Source: Deinococcus planocerae (GTDB lineage: Bacteria; Deinococcota; Deinococci; Deinococcales; Deinococcaceae). From it: a DNA stretch of 36,864 nucleotides. The position numbers and the translations under genes were made by a program. How positions within the stretch are numbered: position 1 is the first letter of the stretch; each line of letters starts with the position of its first letter. Positions 1 to 8,121 of the stretch are shown here, in pieces. Where the stretch lies: the NCBI RefSeq assembly GCF_002869765.1, contig NZ_PNOR01000037.1, positions 1-36,864 on the forward strand, read 5' to 3'. The notes beneath the pieces are model-generated. The model worked only from the letters and a program-made list of their open reading frames with translations, was not told where the DNA came from and did not search any database.

Positions 1-126
1 GCTCTGGCACTGATGACGGTCATGCCAGACGTTCATTTGAACCGCCTGCTCCTGACGTTCAGCAGAAACTCGGAATTTCTCCGCCAGCACGGCTATTCAC
101 TGCGCTATGCGAGGTGCAACTCCTGA
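1..126 (+). CDS. Transposase, C-terminal fragment (IS at left edge)
   Basis: An open frame runs from the first base to a TGA at 124-126 and encodes the last 41 residues of a protein, ending in ...RYARCNS. The stop lies inside a 16-bp sequence (112-127) that recurs inverted at 36738-36753, where another transposase-like frame begins. A coding frame whose stop sits in a terminal inverted repeat is typical of compact IS elements, so I read this as the 3' end of a transposase. The family cannot be assigned from 41 residues; an IS4-like DDE transposase is one possibility. The 5' part lies outside the window. Confidence 0.5.
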   Translation, partial: ALALMTVMPDVHLNRLLLTFSRNSEFLRQHGYSLRYARCNS

Positions 127-776
127 GCTTTGGGGTCCAAGCGCACAGGGTCGTCCAGGAAGACACTCGTGTGGATGCCGTACCCCTGATATTGGATGCG
201 GCTCAGTGTTCCTGCAACACCCGTCGTGTCTGGAGAGTTCACTTCCAGTTTTGAGATACGCCGCTTTACCCCCTCGATGTGGTCATGGGTGATAGGCGTC
301 AGGTCCTCATAGAACACGTCTTTTCCTTGATACCGCTGGATTTTGAGGTAATCGGGGTGCATGCGGACCGTGATCGCGCCAGTTACTTGTTTCAGCGCGT
401 TGCGAAAGGCAGCCCGCTGCCCGGGAGGCACCATATCGGCCAGGACGTCCCGTATCTGGTCATGCGTGAGTGTCCACGCGCTGGCGAGCGCGCTCGTAAG
501 CTGCGGTCGAGAGACGTCAAAGCCTCGTGCCCCATCCGGGCGTTTCAGGGTCTGAAGGCGAACCTCGACGCGGTGTACAGCGCGCCCGAGGTCCCAGGCC
601 CAGTTGCCGGGACGGGTCGCGATGAGGTGCGGGAGGTCGTGGAGGCCGTGCGTGGCTCCCAGGGCGGCGGCCATCAGTTGCTCGCATTGCGCGACGCTGG
701 GCACAAGCTCAAGGTTCAGGTGCGAGAACGCAGTGTGCAGATTGAGGGCTTGATGCCGAAGAGCGCGGTCGTCCAT
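105..776 (-). CDS. Hypothetical protein, 3' end replaced by IS
   Basis: A 223-residue protein of unknown function, with no recognised motif. AGGA lies five bases before the ATG at 776, supporting that start. The C-terminus is not native: the last residues (ELHLA) and the stop at 105-107 are read from the terminal repeat and interior of the insertion sequence at 1-127, so the gene was cut by the insertion and now terminates within IS DNA. The protein is rich in charged residues, has no membrane segment, and is probably cytoplasmic. It follows PRTRC ThiF in the same orientation after 233 bp that hold no obvious gene. It may be a further cassette member, but it shows nothing that would identify PRTRC protein A or D. 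Confidence 0.6.
   Translation of the reverse strand: MDDRALRHQALNLHTAFSHLNLELVPSVAQCEQLMAAALGATHGLHDLPHLIATRPGNWAWDLGRAVHRVEVRLQTLKRPDGARGFDVSRPQLTSALASAWTLTHDQIRDVLADMVPPGQRAAFRNALKQVTGAITVRMHPDYLKIQRYQGKDVFYEDLTPITHDHIEGVKRRISKLEVNSPDTTGVAGTLSRIQYQGYGIHTSVFLDDPVRLDPKAQELHLA
112..127. repeat. Right terminal inverted repeat of the left-edge IS
   Basis: The 16 bases here are the exact reverse complement of 36738-36753. With one base gapped, similarity continues a few bases inward (GCATA in both). The exact outer boundary and any target duplication could not be fixed: the flanks of the two copies do not match each other. Confidence 0.7.
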
Positions 777-1009
777 AACAGTCCTGTCCGCGCGTCATCT
801 GGGTTGGGTGGGTCCTCGCTTGCCGTCCCGGGGACGCGCGTTCAGGGCTGGGTTGGAGCGCAGCTCGTCGTGGACCGTGAGCGCCGAGGCGCCTGCGAGG
901 GGTCACACCTGTGGTTTGAGCATACACGATCAGGAGCATCTGGAACAGCGCCTTCGGGACGAGCGGCGTACGGCAGCCGACCACATCGTCTCGAGTGAAT
1001 CGCTGCCTC

Positions 1010-1744
1010 TTAACACCCCCGGCTGCTCAGCGCCGCCCCGCGCAACTCGAAGTACCGGGCGTGGTGCGTTAGCTCCCGGTGCCGGAAAAGCTGCCACAGC
1101 AGGTCCAGGGCGTGCGTCGCCACCATCCGCCCCACGAAGAGGTCCTGACGGCTCAAGGCCTCAATGGCACTGCAACTCGGGGTGTCGTCCTCGGGCCCGG
1201 TGGTGTCCATCAGTTCCGGGTGGAGTTCCGTCGCACAGGGCAGATGATGCTTGAGGCGCTTGCCCGCTTCCCGGGGCGTCCCGAGGACAACCTGACCCGT
1301 CGTGAGGTCATTCCCGCAGTCCAGCCAATATCGCCAGGTGTACATCCCCTTCCCGTGCGCGGCGAAATGCAGACTCCTGCGGGCCGCCCGGGAATCGACG
1401 CAACTGATCACCAGATCCCAGGGCGCCCGGGCACGGTGCCCGCTGAACTTGAGGGGAACGGCGACCCAATCGAGGTTGCACGCCAGGTTGACCCGGGTGA
1501 CGAGGGTCTCGGCCTTGTTCCGCCCCAGGTCGCTGTGATGGTAGCGCTGGCGGACCAGGTTGGCGTGGCTCACCTCGTCCGGGTCGAACGCCGTGACGTA
1601 CAGGCCTGCGTGGTCGAGTGCCCGAAGTGCCAGATGCAGGTGCGTCAGGCCGGTCAACACTTCGCTGCCCGTGCCGCCCACGCCGACGACGGCGACCTTC
1701 AGGCGTTCCCGGCCCAGGAAGCTGGAGGGGAGCTTGTGCGTCAT
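1010..1744 (-). CDS. PRTRC system ThiF family protein
   Basis: A 244-residue E1/ThiF-fold protein. A Rossmann nucleotide-binding loop GVGGTGS is at residues 21-27, an acidic residue of the adenylate site in FDPDEVSHANLVRQ is near 54-67, and a candidate catalytic cysteine is at about 191 (PSCSAIEAL). ThiF/MoeB/E1 enzymes adenylate the C-terminus of a small protein partner. In PRTRC cassettes the partner is unknown; small PRTRC proteins such as C are possible substrates, but that is inference. The start ATG overlaps the stop of protein B (ATGA), so translation is probably coupled. The paired CxxC zinc motifs of larger E1 enzymes are absent. The family call rests on this fold together with the neighbours B, C, E and F. 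Confidence 0.9.
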   Translation of the reverse strand: MTHKLPSSFLGRERLKVAVVGVGGTGSEVLTGLTHLHLALRALDHAGLYVTAFDPDEVSHANLVRQRYHHSDLGRNKAETLVTRVNLACNLDWVAVPLKFSGHRARAPWDLVISCVDSRAARRSLHFAAHGKGMYTWRYWLDCGNDLTTGQVVLGTPREAGKRLKHHLPCATELHPELMDTTGPEDDTPSCSAIEALSRQDLFVGRMVATHALDLLWQLFRHRELTHHARYFELRGAALSSRGC

Positions 1745-2442
1745 CAGCGGCCTCCCAGGGCCTGTTCAAGGGTGAGGCCCGCCGGGACCAACCACTCGTC
1801 CCTGAACTCGCCTGCTTCCCGTACGGCGTCCCACAGCTCGCGGTAGGTCCCTCCCGTCGCCCAACGCTTCTGGCTGTCGGCGGGCTTGACGAAGTTCGAG
1901 TAGAAGAAGGCCTGCGTCCAGGCGTCGGCGTTCTCCGGGGTGATGGCCCCCGGGCGCTGCATGCTGCCGTTGCAGACCGCGTGGTTGCTGAAGATGTTGA
2001 AGTACGGCGCGCGGTAGAGCGGGGTGTTCCCGGTGGGTCGCTCCATGCCCCGCAGCGCGTAAGCGAACATCTGTGCTCCCCGAGTGACGAACAGGAGACG
2101 TGGTTGGGGAAAGACCTGCCCGTCCAAGGCGGCCACAGCCTTGTCCGTTGCTCCCTGAAACAACAATCGCCGTTCCTGGCGCTCGACGACCCAGGCGAGG
2201 GAGCCGACGCCTAAGGCGACGACGTGCTCAGGCACGAGGGTCAGGGTCTGCATGGCGTTAAGTTTCAACAGGGTCTCGATGGTGTCGCGCGTGACATTGA
2301 CGCCCTCGGCCATGTACAACGCCCCGTCCCTTTCGCCGAGGTTGTGCTGCATGACGATGCCCTGTTCCTGGCGGTGGTCGGTGTACACGATCAGGGCGAG
2401 ACGGGCGTGCACCTCGGGCAGTGCGTTCAATTCCAGTTGCAT
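1744..2442 (-). CDS. PRTRC system protein B
   Basis: A 232-residue protein matching the remembered character of the PRTRC B family: a central segment with VPEHVVALG and WVVERQ, and a conserved C-terminal block around PLYRAPYFNIF and NGSMQRPGAITP, then WTQAFFYSNF. It has no known catalytic motif and its biochemical role is unknown. It is directly upstream of ThiF with an ATGA overlap, as is usual in PRTRC cassettes. The leader carries the recurrent hairpin element at 2454-2477, and the only Shine-Dalgarno-like stretch (GGAGA) falls within that structure, so translation could depend on it opening. Confidence 0.85.
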   Translation of the reverse strand: MQLELNALPEVHARLALIVYTDHRQEQGIVMQHNLGERDGALYMAEGVNVTRDTIETLLKLNAMQTLTLVPEHVVALGVGSLAWVVERQERRLLFQGATDKAVAALDGQVFPQPRLLFVTRGAQMFAYALRGMERPTGNTPLYRAPYFNIFSNHAVCNGSMQRPGAITPENADAWTQAFFYSNFVKPADSQKRWATGGTYRELWDAVREAGEFRDEWLVPAGLTLEQALGGR

Positions 2443-2453
2443 ACGGCCTAGCG

Positions 2454-2477
2454 TCTCCGCGCTAGCGGGGGAGGGTC
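2454..2477 (-). promoter_or_regulatory. GACCCT-hairpin leader element, before PRTRC B
   Basis: The hexamer GACCCT (complement of 2472-2477) abuts a hairpin at 2454-2471 with loop 2461-2464, ending 11 nt before the start codon. On the RNA the stem has two A-C mismatches, the weakest of the set. A competing CTAGCG/CGCTAG hairpin (2448-2465) overlaps it. Confidence 0.5.
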
Positions 2478-2516
2478 CCAGGCGAAAACGGGACGGAGGG
2501 CCGCTCCCCCATCCCG

Positions 2517-3791
2517 TCAGTCGTCGGTGTCGATGATCAAGTCCGTGACCGTCTCCAGGTGCCGTTCCGCGTCCCGGTACAGCCGCACGAGCTGCACTGC
2601 GCGCTCGGCGTCCTCGGGCGTGTGGATGCGGATCAGGAGGTTATTCATGAAGCCCTCGGTCTGGGCGGCGAACTGCCAGGTCTCCTCCAGGCGTTCCTGC
2701 ACGGCGTTCAGGTACCCGCTGGAGGTCCGCCTACCTTGCCCCGAGAGGATCACAGTGGGATTGCGCCGATATTCCCCGCGGGCACAGGTCGCTGCCAGGT
2801 CCTCGTCGCCCAGCAACGCGTACACCGTCTGGTCGATGTCCCGCAGGGCGATCAGGGCCCCGGCGATGATTGCTACCCGCTCCGCCCACAGCCCCGTGTG
2901 TTTCCGTGCGACCTCCAGCAGCTCCTCGGGTGAGAGACGGTACTTCTTGCTGACGGCGGGCAGGGCCTCGGTCATCCCGATCAAGCGCAGCAGATCTCCC
3001 GGTGGCGTGCAGCGGCCTCGGGCCTCCCGCACGACCTCTGCCCGGGTGGGGGAACGGCCCAGTTCCTTGCGCAGTTCAGCGTGGACGTCCTGCCAGAAGC
3101 CCTTGACGCTGCCCTCGTGTTCGAATGTCTCCGCGTCTTCAAGGGCGTCGATGGCGGTGTACACGCTCCAGGTGCTGCGGGTGAACAGACTGAGGTTGGC
3201 AAGGATGCTCCCGAGCAGGTACGGGTGCAGTCGGTGTAGGGCTCGCCGTGCCACGATACATGAGAACGCCGCGCACTGCGGGGCGTGCACGAGGGTGAGG
3301 ACGAGTTCGTGCACGCCCCGCGCTTCCTCTGCCTGCCCCCCATCTCCGGTCTCCTCGTACCAGGTGAGGTGCAGATTCCGCCAGCCGCACTCCAGGGCAC
3401 CGGGCGTGCCGTTCACCCGCCGGAGGTAGGCGTGGATGGTCTCCCGCCTCTTGGGTGGCAAGGCGGGCAGCAGTCCGACCTCGATCAGGGTCGCCAGCAG
3501 GGGCAGAGCGCCTTCCAGCCGGGACAGGGCACCCGCGTGAACGCGGGTGGCGGGAACGTCCGCTAGGGGCAGGCCACTCAAGGTCAGCCGCGACAGGCTG
3601 AGCGGACTCAGGGCAGCAGGGGCACCTCCCGGGGCGCGAGGGGGAGCGGGGTCGGGTCGTGCCGGAGCCTGAGGAAGATCTGGCACAACCGCTGGTGACT
3701 GGAGGCGTCCTTCCCGGGGTCGAAGCGGTCGACGTGGGTGGGCAGGAGGGGTTGCCCCCTCACCCAGCCCGCCACCTGCTCGGGGGACCAT
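2517..3791 (-). CDS. PRTRC system protein F (apparent -1 frameshift near 3608)
   Basis: The frame encodes 424 residues. From about residue 62 on (SPLSLSRL onward) it looks like a natural protein, with blocks such as YLRRVNGTPGALECGWRNLHL, cut here for length, and GFMNNLLIRIHTPEDAERAV near the end. Position between C and B identifies it as PRTRC F, whose function is unknown. The first 60 residues are proline/arginine/alanine-rich, as expected of an out-of-frame GC-rich reading, whereas the overlapping frame ending at 3608 has about 95% G/C third positions there. The native protein therefore probably starts in that other frame and shifts by -1 just before its TGA (codon CCC). Alternatively the two are separate, coupled genes. 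ATG 3791 lies four bases after the stop of C and is the default start if no shift occurs. Confidence 0.7.
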   Translation of the reverse strand: MVPRAGGGLGEGATPPAHPRRPLRPREGRLQSPAVVPDLPQAPARPDPAPPRAPGGAPAALSPLSLSRLTLSGLPLADVPATRVHAGALSRLEGALPLLATLIEVGLLPALPPKRRETIHAYLRRVNGTPGALECGWRNLHLTWYEETGDGGQAEEARGVHELVLTLVHAPQCAAFSCIVARRALHRLHPYLLGSILANLSLFTRSTWSVYTAIDALEDAETFEHEGSVKGFWQDVHAELRKELGRSPTRAEVVREARGRCTPPGDLLRLIGMTEALPAVSKKYRLSPEELLEVARKHTGLWAERVAIIAGALIALRDIDQTVYALLGDEDLAATCARGEYRRNPTVILSGQGRRTSSGYLNAVQERLEETWQFAAQTEGFMNNLLIRIHTPEDAERAVQLVRLYRDAERHLETVTDLIIDTDD

Positions 3792-3835
3792 GTCTTAGCC
3801 TTTCGTGCCGAGGCGCTTCTTGACGGTGTAGACAC
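3608..3835 (-). CDS. Probable N-terminal part of PRTRC F in the other frame
   Basis: A 75-codon frame ends at TGA 3608-3610 with residues ...APREVPLLP. Third-position G/C is near 95% and the composition is balanced (e.g. THVDRFDPGKDASSHQRL), unlike the same stretch in the downstream frame. The annotated ATG at 3835 overlaps the end of protein C by 41 bp; a later GTG (in VAGWVRGQ) is a more likely start. The stop forms CTGA, so a CTG restart, a -1 slip at CCC, or a one-base loss in the sequence could each connect it to the downstream frame. I favour one broken or recoded gene over two genes. Confidence 0.45.
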   Translation of the reverse strand: MSTPSRSASARKAKTWSPEQVAGWVRGQPLLPTHVDRFDPGKDASSHQRLCQIFLRLRHDPTPLPLAPREVPLLP

Positions 3836-4016
3836 GCTGGCCCTCCTGAAGCTCGGGGCCTTCGACGACCGCCGTGGCGAGTTCGGGAGTGGTGAGGGCG
3901 TGGATTTTGACGACGTCCTCGACGCTGACGGTGGGGCTGACGTCGGCGAGTTCGCGGCCTTCGTAGACGATCTTGCGCTGGACTGCGGTCACGGTCACTT
4001 CAGTGCTCTGGGTCAT
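3795..4016 (-). CDS. PRTRC system protein C
   Basis: A 73-residue acidic-to-neutral small protein that fits the PRTRC C family by size, position and sequence: RKIVYEGRELADVSP near the N-terminus and a C-terminal strand VYTVKKRLGTKG. The start is fixed by AAGGAAGG seven bases before ATG 4016; longer upstream reading is rejected because it runs through the leader hairpin. A glycine ends the protein (KG), a feature that would suit a ubiquitin-like substrate of the cassette's ThiF; this is inference only. The gene overlaps the probable true 5' end of F and follows a hypothetical gene after 49 bp that hold the hairpin element. Confidence 0.85.
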   Translation of the reverse strand: MTQSTEVTVTAVQRKIVYEGRELADVSPTVSVEDVVKIHALTTPELATAVVEGPELQEGQRVYTVKKRLGTKG

Positions 4017-4043
4017 GGGGCAACCTTCCTTTCGAGGAGCCCA

Positions 4044-4067
4044 CCCCGGCGGGAGCCGGGGAGGGTC
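4044..4067 (-). promoter_or_regulatory. GACCCT-hairpin leader element, before PRTRC C
   Basis: A perfect 7-bp stem (CCCCGGC/GCCGGGG, 4044-4061) with a 4-nt loop abuts GACCCT (4062-4067). The hexamer overlaps the TGA stop of the upstream gene. The hairpin ends 27 nt before the start codon, with the Shine-Dalgarno sequence between. Confidence 0.65.
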
Positions 4068-4509
4068 AAGGGCGTGGTTGGAAGAACGCGAGGAGGTCGA
4101 GGGCCAGCGCGGCACGGTCCCGGATGCCAGCCTGGTCACAGGCCTGGGAGAGACGGGTGAAGCTGTTCAGGACTTCGCGTGCGAGGGAGATCGCGCTCTG
4201 CTGGTGGGCGCCGTGCTGAATCAGCAGGACCGCGAGAGTCTCATGGGTGTCGGCAGCCGTCGCTGTGGGGTCTCTGGTCGGTGCGGCGTCGGTGTCAAGC
4301 GCCTGCCGAGTGAACAGGAAGCGGCCGTGGAGGGTGGTGACGAGCAGGCCCCGGTGGGTCTCGTCTATCCCGACGACATCAGAGAGCGGAAGGGTCTGGT
4401 CGGCGGGCAGGGTACTCAGAATCTGCCCGTCCTCGTTCAGGCGGTGGCGGAAGGCGGGACGGAGTTGCAGGAGGGAGGTGGTGAGGCGGTCAGCGGCAGG
4501 TGCGTTCAT
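4066..4509 (-). CDS. Hypothetical protein between PRTRC E and C
   Basis: A 147-residue protein of unknown function, starting at ATG 4509 with AGGAG six bases upstream; a start seven codons earlier (4530) lacks such support. Visible features are a beta-rich middle (VVGIDETHRGLLVTTLHGRF) and a helical C-terminal half ending in LALDLLAFFQPRP. It has no signal peptide or membrane segment and no catalytic motif. It lies in line with E and C and its stop overlaps the leader element of C, so it is probably co-transcribed. It does not resemble PRTRC A as I know it; a replicon-specific cassette member is the most I can say. Confidence 0.65.
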   Translation of the reverse strand: MNAPAADRLTTSLLQLRPAFRHRLNEDGQILSTLPADQTLPLSDVVGIDETHRGLLVTTLHGRFLFTRQALDTDAAPTRDPTATAADTHETLAVLLIQHGAHQQSAISLAREVLNSFTRLSQACDQAGIRDRAALALDLLAFFQPRP

Positions 4510-4531
4510 CCAGGGCTCCTGGCAGGGCAAG

Positions 4532-4559
4532 CCCCCAGTCCGTGGACTGGGGGTGAAGG
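4532..4559 (-). promoter_or_regulatory. Divergent hairpin leader element before 4066-4509
   Basis: A perfect 9-bp stem (CCCCCAGTC/GACTGGGGG, 4532-4553) with 4-nt loop sits 22 nt before the start codon at 4509. The adjoining hexamer reads CCTTCA instead of GACCCT, so it shares the architecture but not the hexamer of the other elements. Confidence 0.4.
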
Positions 4560-4565
4560 AGCGGT

Positions 4566-5645
4566 TCAGAACAGGCTGGGGGCGCTCGCCTTTTTCAGGA
4601 CGAAGGCGGTCTTGGTTTCCTTGCCGGGCTTGACGCTCAGCTTCTGGGTCTGGGCCTCGTAGCCCGGGGCGTCGAGGCTGAGGGTGTACTCCCCGGCAGG
4701 CAGCGGGGTCTTCTTCCCAGCCTGGAAGGGGTGGGTCTTGCTGCCCCCGTCGGTGAGGACGAGGGTGGCGTCCCTGGGTGAGACCTCGACGGTGAGGTGC
4801 CCTTCCTGGCTGGCTGGTGTGGCGGGCTTACTCGGGGCGGCCTTGGGCTTGGCCGCGTTTTGGGTGGCCTTGCGATGCGCCTCGGCAGCGGCTCGGACGG
4901 TCGCAACGTAGTGCGCGGTGTCCCGGGCCACGCTGCGACCCTCCCGGTACTCGTTGAGCTTCATGACGAGCTGGGTATCGAGCGCGCTCGGGAGCCCCTT
5001 CACCTGCAGGGGCACTACCGTGCTGTTCGGTTCGTCCTGGATGGGAGTGGGCTGCACGGTCACGAGGAGCGTGTCCCCGACGCGGGCGAGGATCAGGCTG
5101 AGGGTCTCCCCCGCCCCGAGGGTGCCGGCGAGCTGGCTGATCATCCCGGCACCCAGCGTCCCTTCCGGCCAGGTGACGGGTGGGGTGGCCTCCGGGACGG
5201 TGCAAGCAGGGTCCAGCCCGTCTGGACCAGCGTCGTCTGCTGCCGGGTCCACGTCCTCGGCGGTCTCGTCCAGTTCAATTTCACCCTCCTCGCTTTCCTC
5301 CCCGTCCTCCAGGCCCAGCGTGTCGTCGGTGGTGACCGGTTCAGGCGTCGTCTGCGGGTAGTCGAGCGCCTCGTCCACGGCCCCTTGTTCGGCGCTGGCG
5401 GCGGGGACGAAGGGCAGGTTGACCGGGTGGGAGAGGGCCTGCACGTCGGCGAGGAGCTGCTCGGCAGCCGGGACGTGCTCTTTGGCGTTTTGGTTCTTCT
5501 TGAAGAGCCCGACCGCTTCCTCGTACAGGTCGGGGTGCTGCCCGTGGAGGCGGGCCATTTCCCGCTTGAGGTCGTCGTGGACGTCTTGCAGGGTGCGCCG
5601 GGGTTCGTCGAAGGGGAGCAGTGGAGCGGTGTTGCCCTGAGTCAT
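4566..5645 (-). CDS. PRTRC system protein E with PEGA-like C-terminal domain
   Basis: A 359-residue protein in four parts. Residues 1-80 are helical and charged. Residues 91-146 are a strongly acidic linker. Residues 165-260 match the PRTRC E core (LGAGETLSLILARVGDTLL, then PLQVKGLPSALDTQL and a helical NEYREG stretch). Residues 283-352 form a PEGA-like beta domain (LPAGEYTLSLDAPGYEAQTQ). PEGA domains are usually found in surface or scaffold proteins, but no signal peptide is present, so a cytoplasmic scaffold role is more likely. GGAGG lies nine bases before the ATG. The gene is longer than the PRTRC E core because of the N-terminal and PEGA additions. Function in the cassette is unknown. 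Confidence 0.8.
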   Translation of the reverse strand: MTQGNTAPLLPFDEPRRTLQDVHDDLKREMARLHGQHPDLYEEAVGLFKKNQNAKEHVPAAEQLLADVQALSHPVNLPFVPAASAEQGAVDEALDYPQTTPEPVTTDDTLGLEDGEESEEGEIELDETAEDVDPAADDAGPDGLDPACTVPEATPPVTWPEGTLGAGMISQLAGTLGAGETLSLILARVGDTLLVTVQPTPIQDEPNSTVVPLQVKGLPSALDTQLVMKLNEYREGRSVARDTAHYVATVRAAAEAHRKATQNAAKPKAAPSKPATPASQEGHLTVEVSPRDATLVLTDGGSKTHPFQAGKKTPLPAGEYTLSLDAPGYEAQTQKLSVKPGKETKTAFVLKKASAPSLF

Positions 5646-5670
5646 GGTTGGAAACCTCCGCCGCCCGCCC

Positions 5671-5692
5671 CACCGCGTCAGCGGTGAGGGTC
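5671..5692 (-). promoter_or_regulatory. GACCCT-hairpin leader element, before PRTRC E
   Basis: A perfect 6-bp stem (CACCGC/GCGGTG) with loop GTCA (5671-5686) abuts GACCCT (5687-5692) and ends 25 nt before the start codon, upstream of GGAGG. The rest of the 263-bp gap up to the helicase gene shows no gene. Confidence 0.65.
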
Positions 5693-5908
5693 AGGCCGCC
5701 CGGCGGGTTTCCCCAGTGGGTGCTCAGGTGGCTGGCGGGTGCGGGTGTGGGCGACGCGGCGCCGAGGACCGTCCCGGACCAGGAAGTGGTGGCGCGGGGC
5801 AGCCGTTCCTGGCAACTCCGCTTCCTGCTGAGGCCGAGTCGGATCGGCCGGGAGCCTGACGAGCGCCGAGAGGAGGCAGGCCAGGAGGGTGTTCCCTGTC
5901 CGAAGGTC

Positions 5909-7564
5909 TCACCCGCCCTCCCGCGCCCGCAATCCCGCCGGGATGGGGCTGTACTCGGCGTCCACGAAGAACAGGTCCCGCCGGCTGCGGGTGAAGGCGA
6001 CGAACTGGAGGCATCGCTCGGCCTGGAGCGCCTGCGGCGTCCTGGCCTTGGGGTGAGGAAGCAGAGCGGGCTCCAGGATGAACACGCGTTCGGCCTCCTG
6101 TCCCTTGGCACGGTGGACCGTGCTCAGGACGACGCTGCGCTCCGGGTCGCCTTGAAACAGCAGTCGGATGTTGGCGACGAGTTGCCCCAGCGTCTGGGCA
6201 CCCCCGGCATCGAGCACCCGCGTGATTGCCGAGAGCCGGTCGGCCAGTCCGGCCAGGCGCAACCCCGGATCACGGCCCTCGCGCTCGGCCTCCCGGGTGA
6301 GCTGCTCGGCGAGGAAGGTGGCATACCCATTGAGCTGCCCGGTGATGTCGATGAGCGGCAGGCTGTCCTTGACCTGGTCACGCTGGGGCTTCGTTCCGTC
6401 GAAGGTGGCGGCGTCGCGGGTGAAGGCGACCAGGCTGCGGGCGAGATCCCGGCCCCGGACGATGGCGGGGATGCCCGCGGCGACCAGCCGGTAACACCAG
6501 TCGACGAGCGGTGCGTTCGTGCGGCAGAGCACCAGGTCGCCGGGCCTCGCCAGAGCAAGGAACTCCTCGCCGCTGAGATCATCGAGGGTGCCCCCTGGTG
6601 CGCCTGGGGCGGCTTCGAGGGCTTGCCCGAACGGTTGGGCGAGTGCGACGTGTCGCCAGGGGCAACGGTAAGTGATCGACAGCGGCCGCCGGATGGCCCC
6701 GAACAGTTCGGTGAAGTGGCGCAGGCTGTCCTGATCGGCGCCGTTGAAGCTGTAGATGCTCTGTGACTGGTCCCCGACGCCTACCACCCGGGTGTGCTCG
6801 TCGGTGGCCGCCTGGAGCAACCCTAGCTGCGCGCGGGAGAGGTCCTGAAGCTCGTCGACCAGCAGGAAGCGGTACGGCGTGCTCAGGCGCCAGCCGAACA
6901 CTCCCGGAGCGAGCACCTGGTCGGTGAAGCTCATGACGCGCCCGTCCTGCAACAGCTTTAGGCCTCGCCGCAGCACCTTCAGTGTCAGGGTATACAGCGC
7001 CGTCTCCGCGCCGAGGATCGGGGCATCCACGGCGTCCATCGCCTCGGCCCAGTCTTCCAGCCGGGGGTCCAATCCCAACGCGTGCCCCACATGCAGTTCG
7101 ACGCAGGCGCCCAGCCGCTCGGCGAGTTCTCGCCGGGCGGCGGGCGAGGCGCCCCGGGCTTCGCAGACGATCTCGCGAATCAGGTCGTCGTACTTGCGCG
7201 GCTCGAATTTCAGGCCGCTGAGGTTCTGGGTACAGATCAGGTGGCCCAGGCTGCTAACGGTGCGCACGTCGAACTCGGGCGGGATGACCTTCTTCAGCGT
7301 CCCGACGATGTCCTTGTTGAAGGCGAGGAAGGCGCCCTTCTCCCCTTGTGGCAGCAGGCCGAGTTCCAGGATCAGGGCGGCGATCATCTCCAGCAGGGCG
7401 GTCTTGCCGCTACCCGGCCCGGCCTCCACGGTGATGGCGCGGACACCCCGGGTGACATCGTGGAGGATGGTGCGCTGATAGGCGCTGGGGGTGCGCTTCT
7501 GTCGGACGGTGGTCTTGGCGCCACGGCGGACGGCTTCGAGGTGGTCGAAGAGGGTCTGGTTCAT
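5909..7564 (-). CDS. UvrD/Rep-like superfamily 1 DNA helicase
   Basis: A 551-residue helicase with the SF1A motif series: a Q-motif region (SAYQRTIL), Walker A GPGSGKT near residue 49, Walker B with VDELQD near 235, motif III GVGDQSQSIYSFNGA, motif IV around ITYRCP, motif V STVHRAKGQEAE, and motif VI QFVAFTRSRRDL. It should be an ATP-driven 3'-5' single-strand DNA translocase. At 551 residues it is shorter than chromosomal UvrD or PcrA (about 720), through reduced 1B/2B regions. It starts 12 nt after the stop of the upstream gene, suggesting an operon. A role in plasmid replication, repair or defence is possible; nothing in the sequence decides between them. Confidence 0.9.
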   Translation of the reverse strand: MNQTLFDHLEAVRRGAKTTVRQKRTPSAYQRTILHDVTRGVRAITVEAGPGSGKTALLEMIAALILELGLLPQGEKGAFLAFNKDIVGTLKKVIPPEFDVRTVSSLGHLICTQNLSGLKFEPRKYDDLIREIVCEARGASPAARRELAERLGACVELHVGHALGLDPRLEDWAEAMDAVDAPILGAETALYTLTLKVLRRGLKLLQDGRVMSFTDQVLAPGVFGWRLSTPYRFLLVDELQDLSRAQLGLLQAATDEHTRVVGVGDQSQSIYSFNGADQDSLRHFTELFGAIRRPLSITYRCPWRHVALAQPFGQALEAAPGAPGGTLDDLSGEEFLALARPGDLVLCRTNAPLVDWCYRLVAAGIPAIVRGRDLARSLVAFTRDAATFDGTKPQRDQVKDSLPLIDITGQLNGYATFLAEQLTREAEREGRDPGLRLAGLADRLSAITRVLDAGGAQTLGQLVANIRLLFQGDPERSVVLSTVHRAKGQEAERVFILEPALLPHPKARTPQALQAERCLQFVAFTRSRRDLFFVDAEYSPIPAGLRAREGG

Positions 7565-7576
7565 GGCCCACCTCCT

Positions 7577-8110
7577 TCAGCGGAATACGAGGTCGAGCTG
7601 GCTGCCGATCTGGCTGGGGTCACTCTGGACTTCCAGCAGTTGCAGGCCGTCGAGTAGGCGGGCGAGTTGACGTTCCTGTCGGGTCCGCAGGGCGGTCAGG
7701 ATTAGGTGTAGGTCGGGACCGAGCGTCAACGAGAAGCGCTGGGACAGCAGGAGCTCCTGACGATGGGGCAGGGCGTGGGCTCTTGGGTGGGTCCGCAAAG
7801 CTTCTTGAATCTGCGGCCAGGCGTCGGGGGGAGCGGTGACGGGGACCCGGGTGTGGAGGGCGAGTTGGAGGAGGGGGCTGGTGCCGACGAGCAGGAACTC
7901 GCCTTGCTCGTGCCGGAGGACCTGGCCCTGAAGAGTAAGGTGGTCGCCATCGTTGGGAGACGGCGCTTGGGCGGTGAGCAGGAGGGGGTGTGCCCCGGGC
8001 TGGGTGAACACACGCAGGGCATCTGCCGGGCCCTGGGAACCTTCGGCAAGCGCGACGGCTTGCCAGGGGGTGCCGTGGTACAGCACGGCGAGTGGGAGGG
8101 TGGAAGGCAT
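7577..8110 (-). CDS. Hypothetical protein upstream of the helicase
   Basis: A 177-residue protein with no recognised motif. It alternates short hydrophobic strands with leucine-rich helices (a helix in LARLLDGLQLLEVQ near the end) and has no signal peptide. It is the first gene of the run leading through the helicase to the PRTRC genes and lies opposite the divergent plus-strand gene at 8359. The ATG at 8110 has no Shine-Dalgarno sequence; the leader hairpin ends only 11 nt away, where the ribosome would bind. Function cannot be assigned. Confidence 0.65.
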   Translation of the reverse strand: MPSTLPLAVLYHGTPWQAVALAEGSQGPADALRVFTQPGAHPLLLTAQAPSPNDGDHLTLQGQVLRHEQGEFLLVGTSPLLQLALHTRVPVTAPPDAWPQIQEALRTHPRAHALPHRQELLLSQRFSLTLGPDLHLILTALRTRQERQLARLLDGLQLLEVQSDPSQIGSQLDLVFR

Positions 8111-8121
8111 GGCCGAGTGAG

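Noticed and set aside
5621..6766. 381-codon plus-strand open frame over the UvrD-like helicase
   Set aside because: The minus strand carries the full SF1 motif series; this is its shadow.
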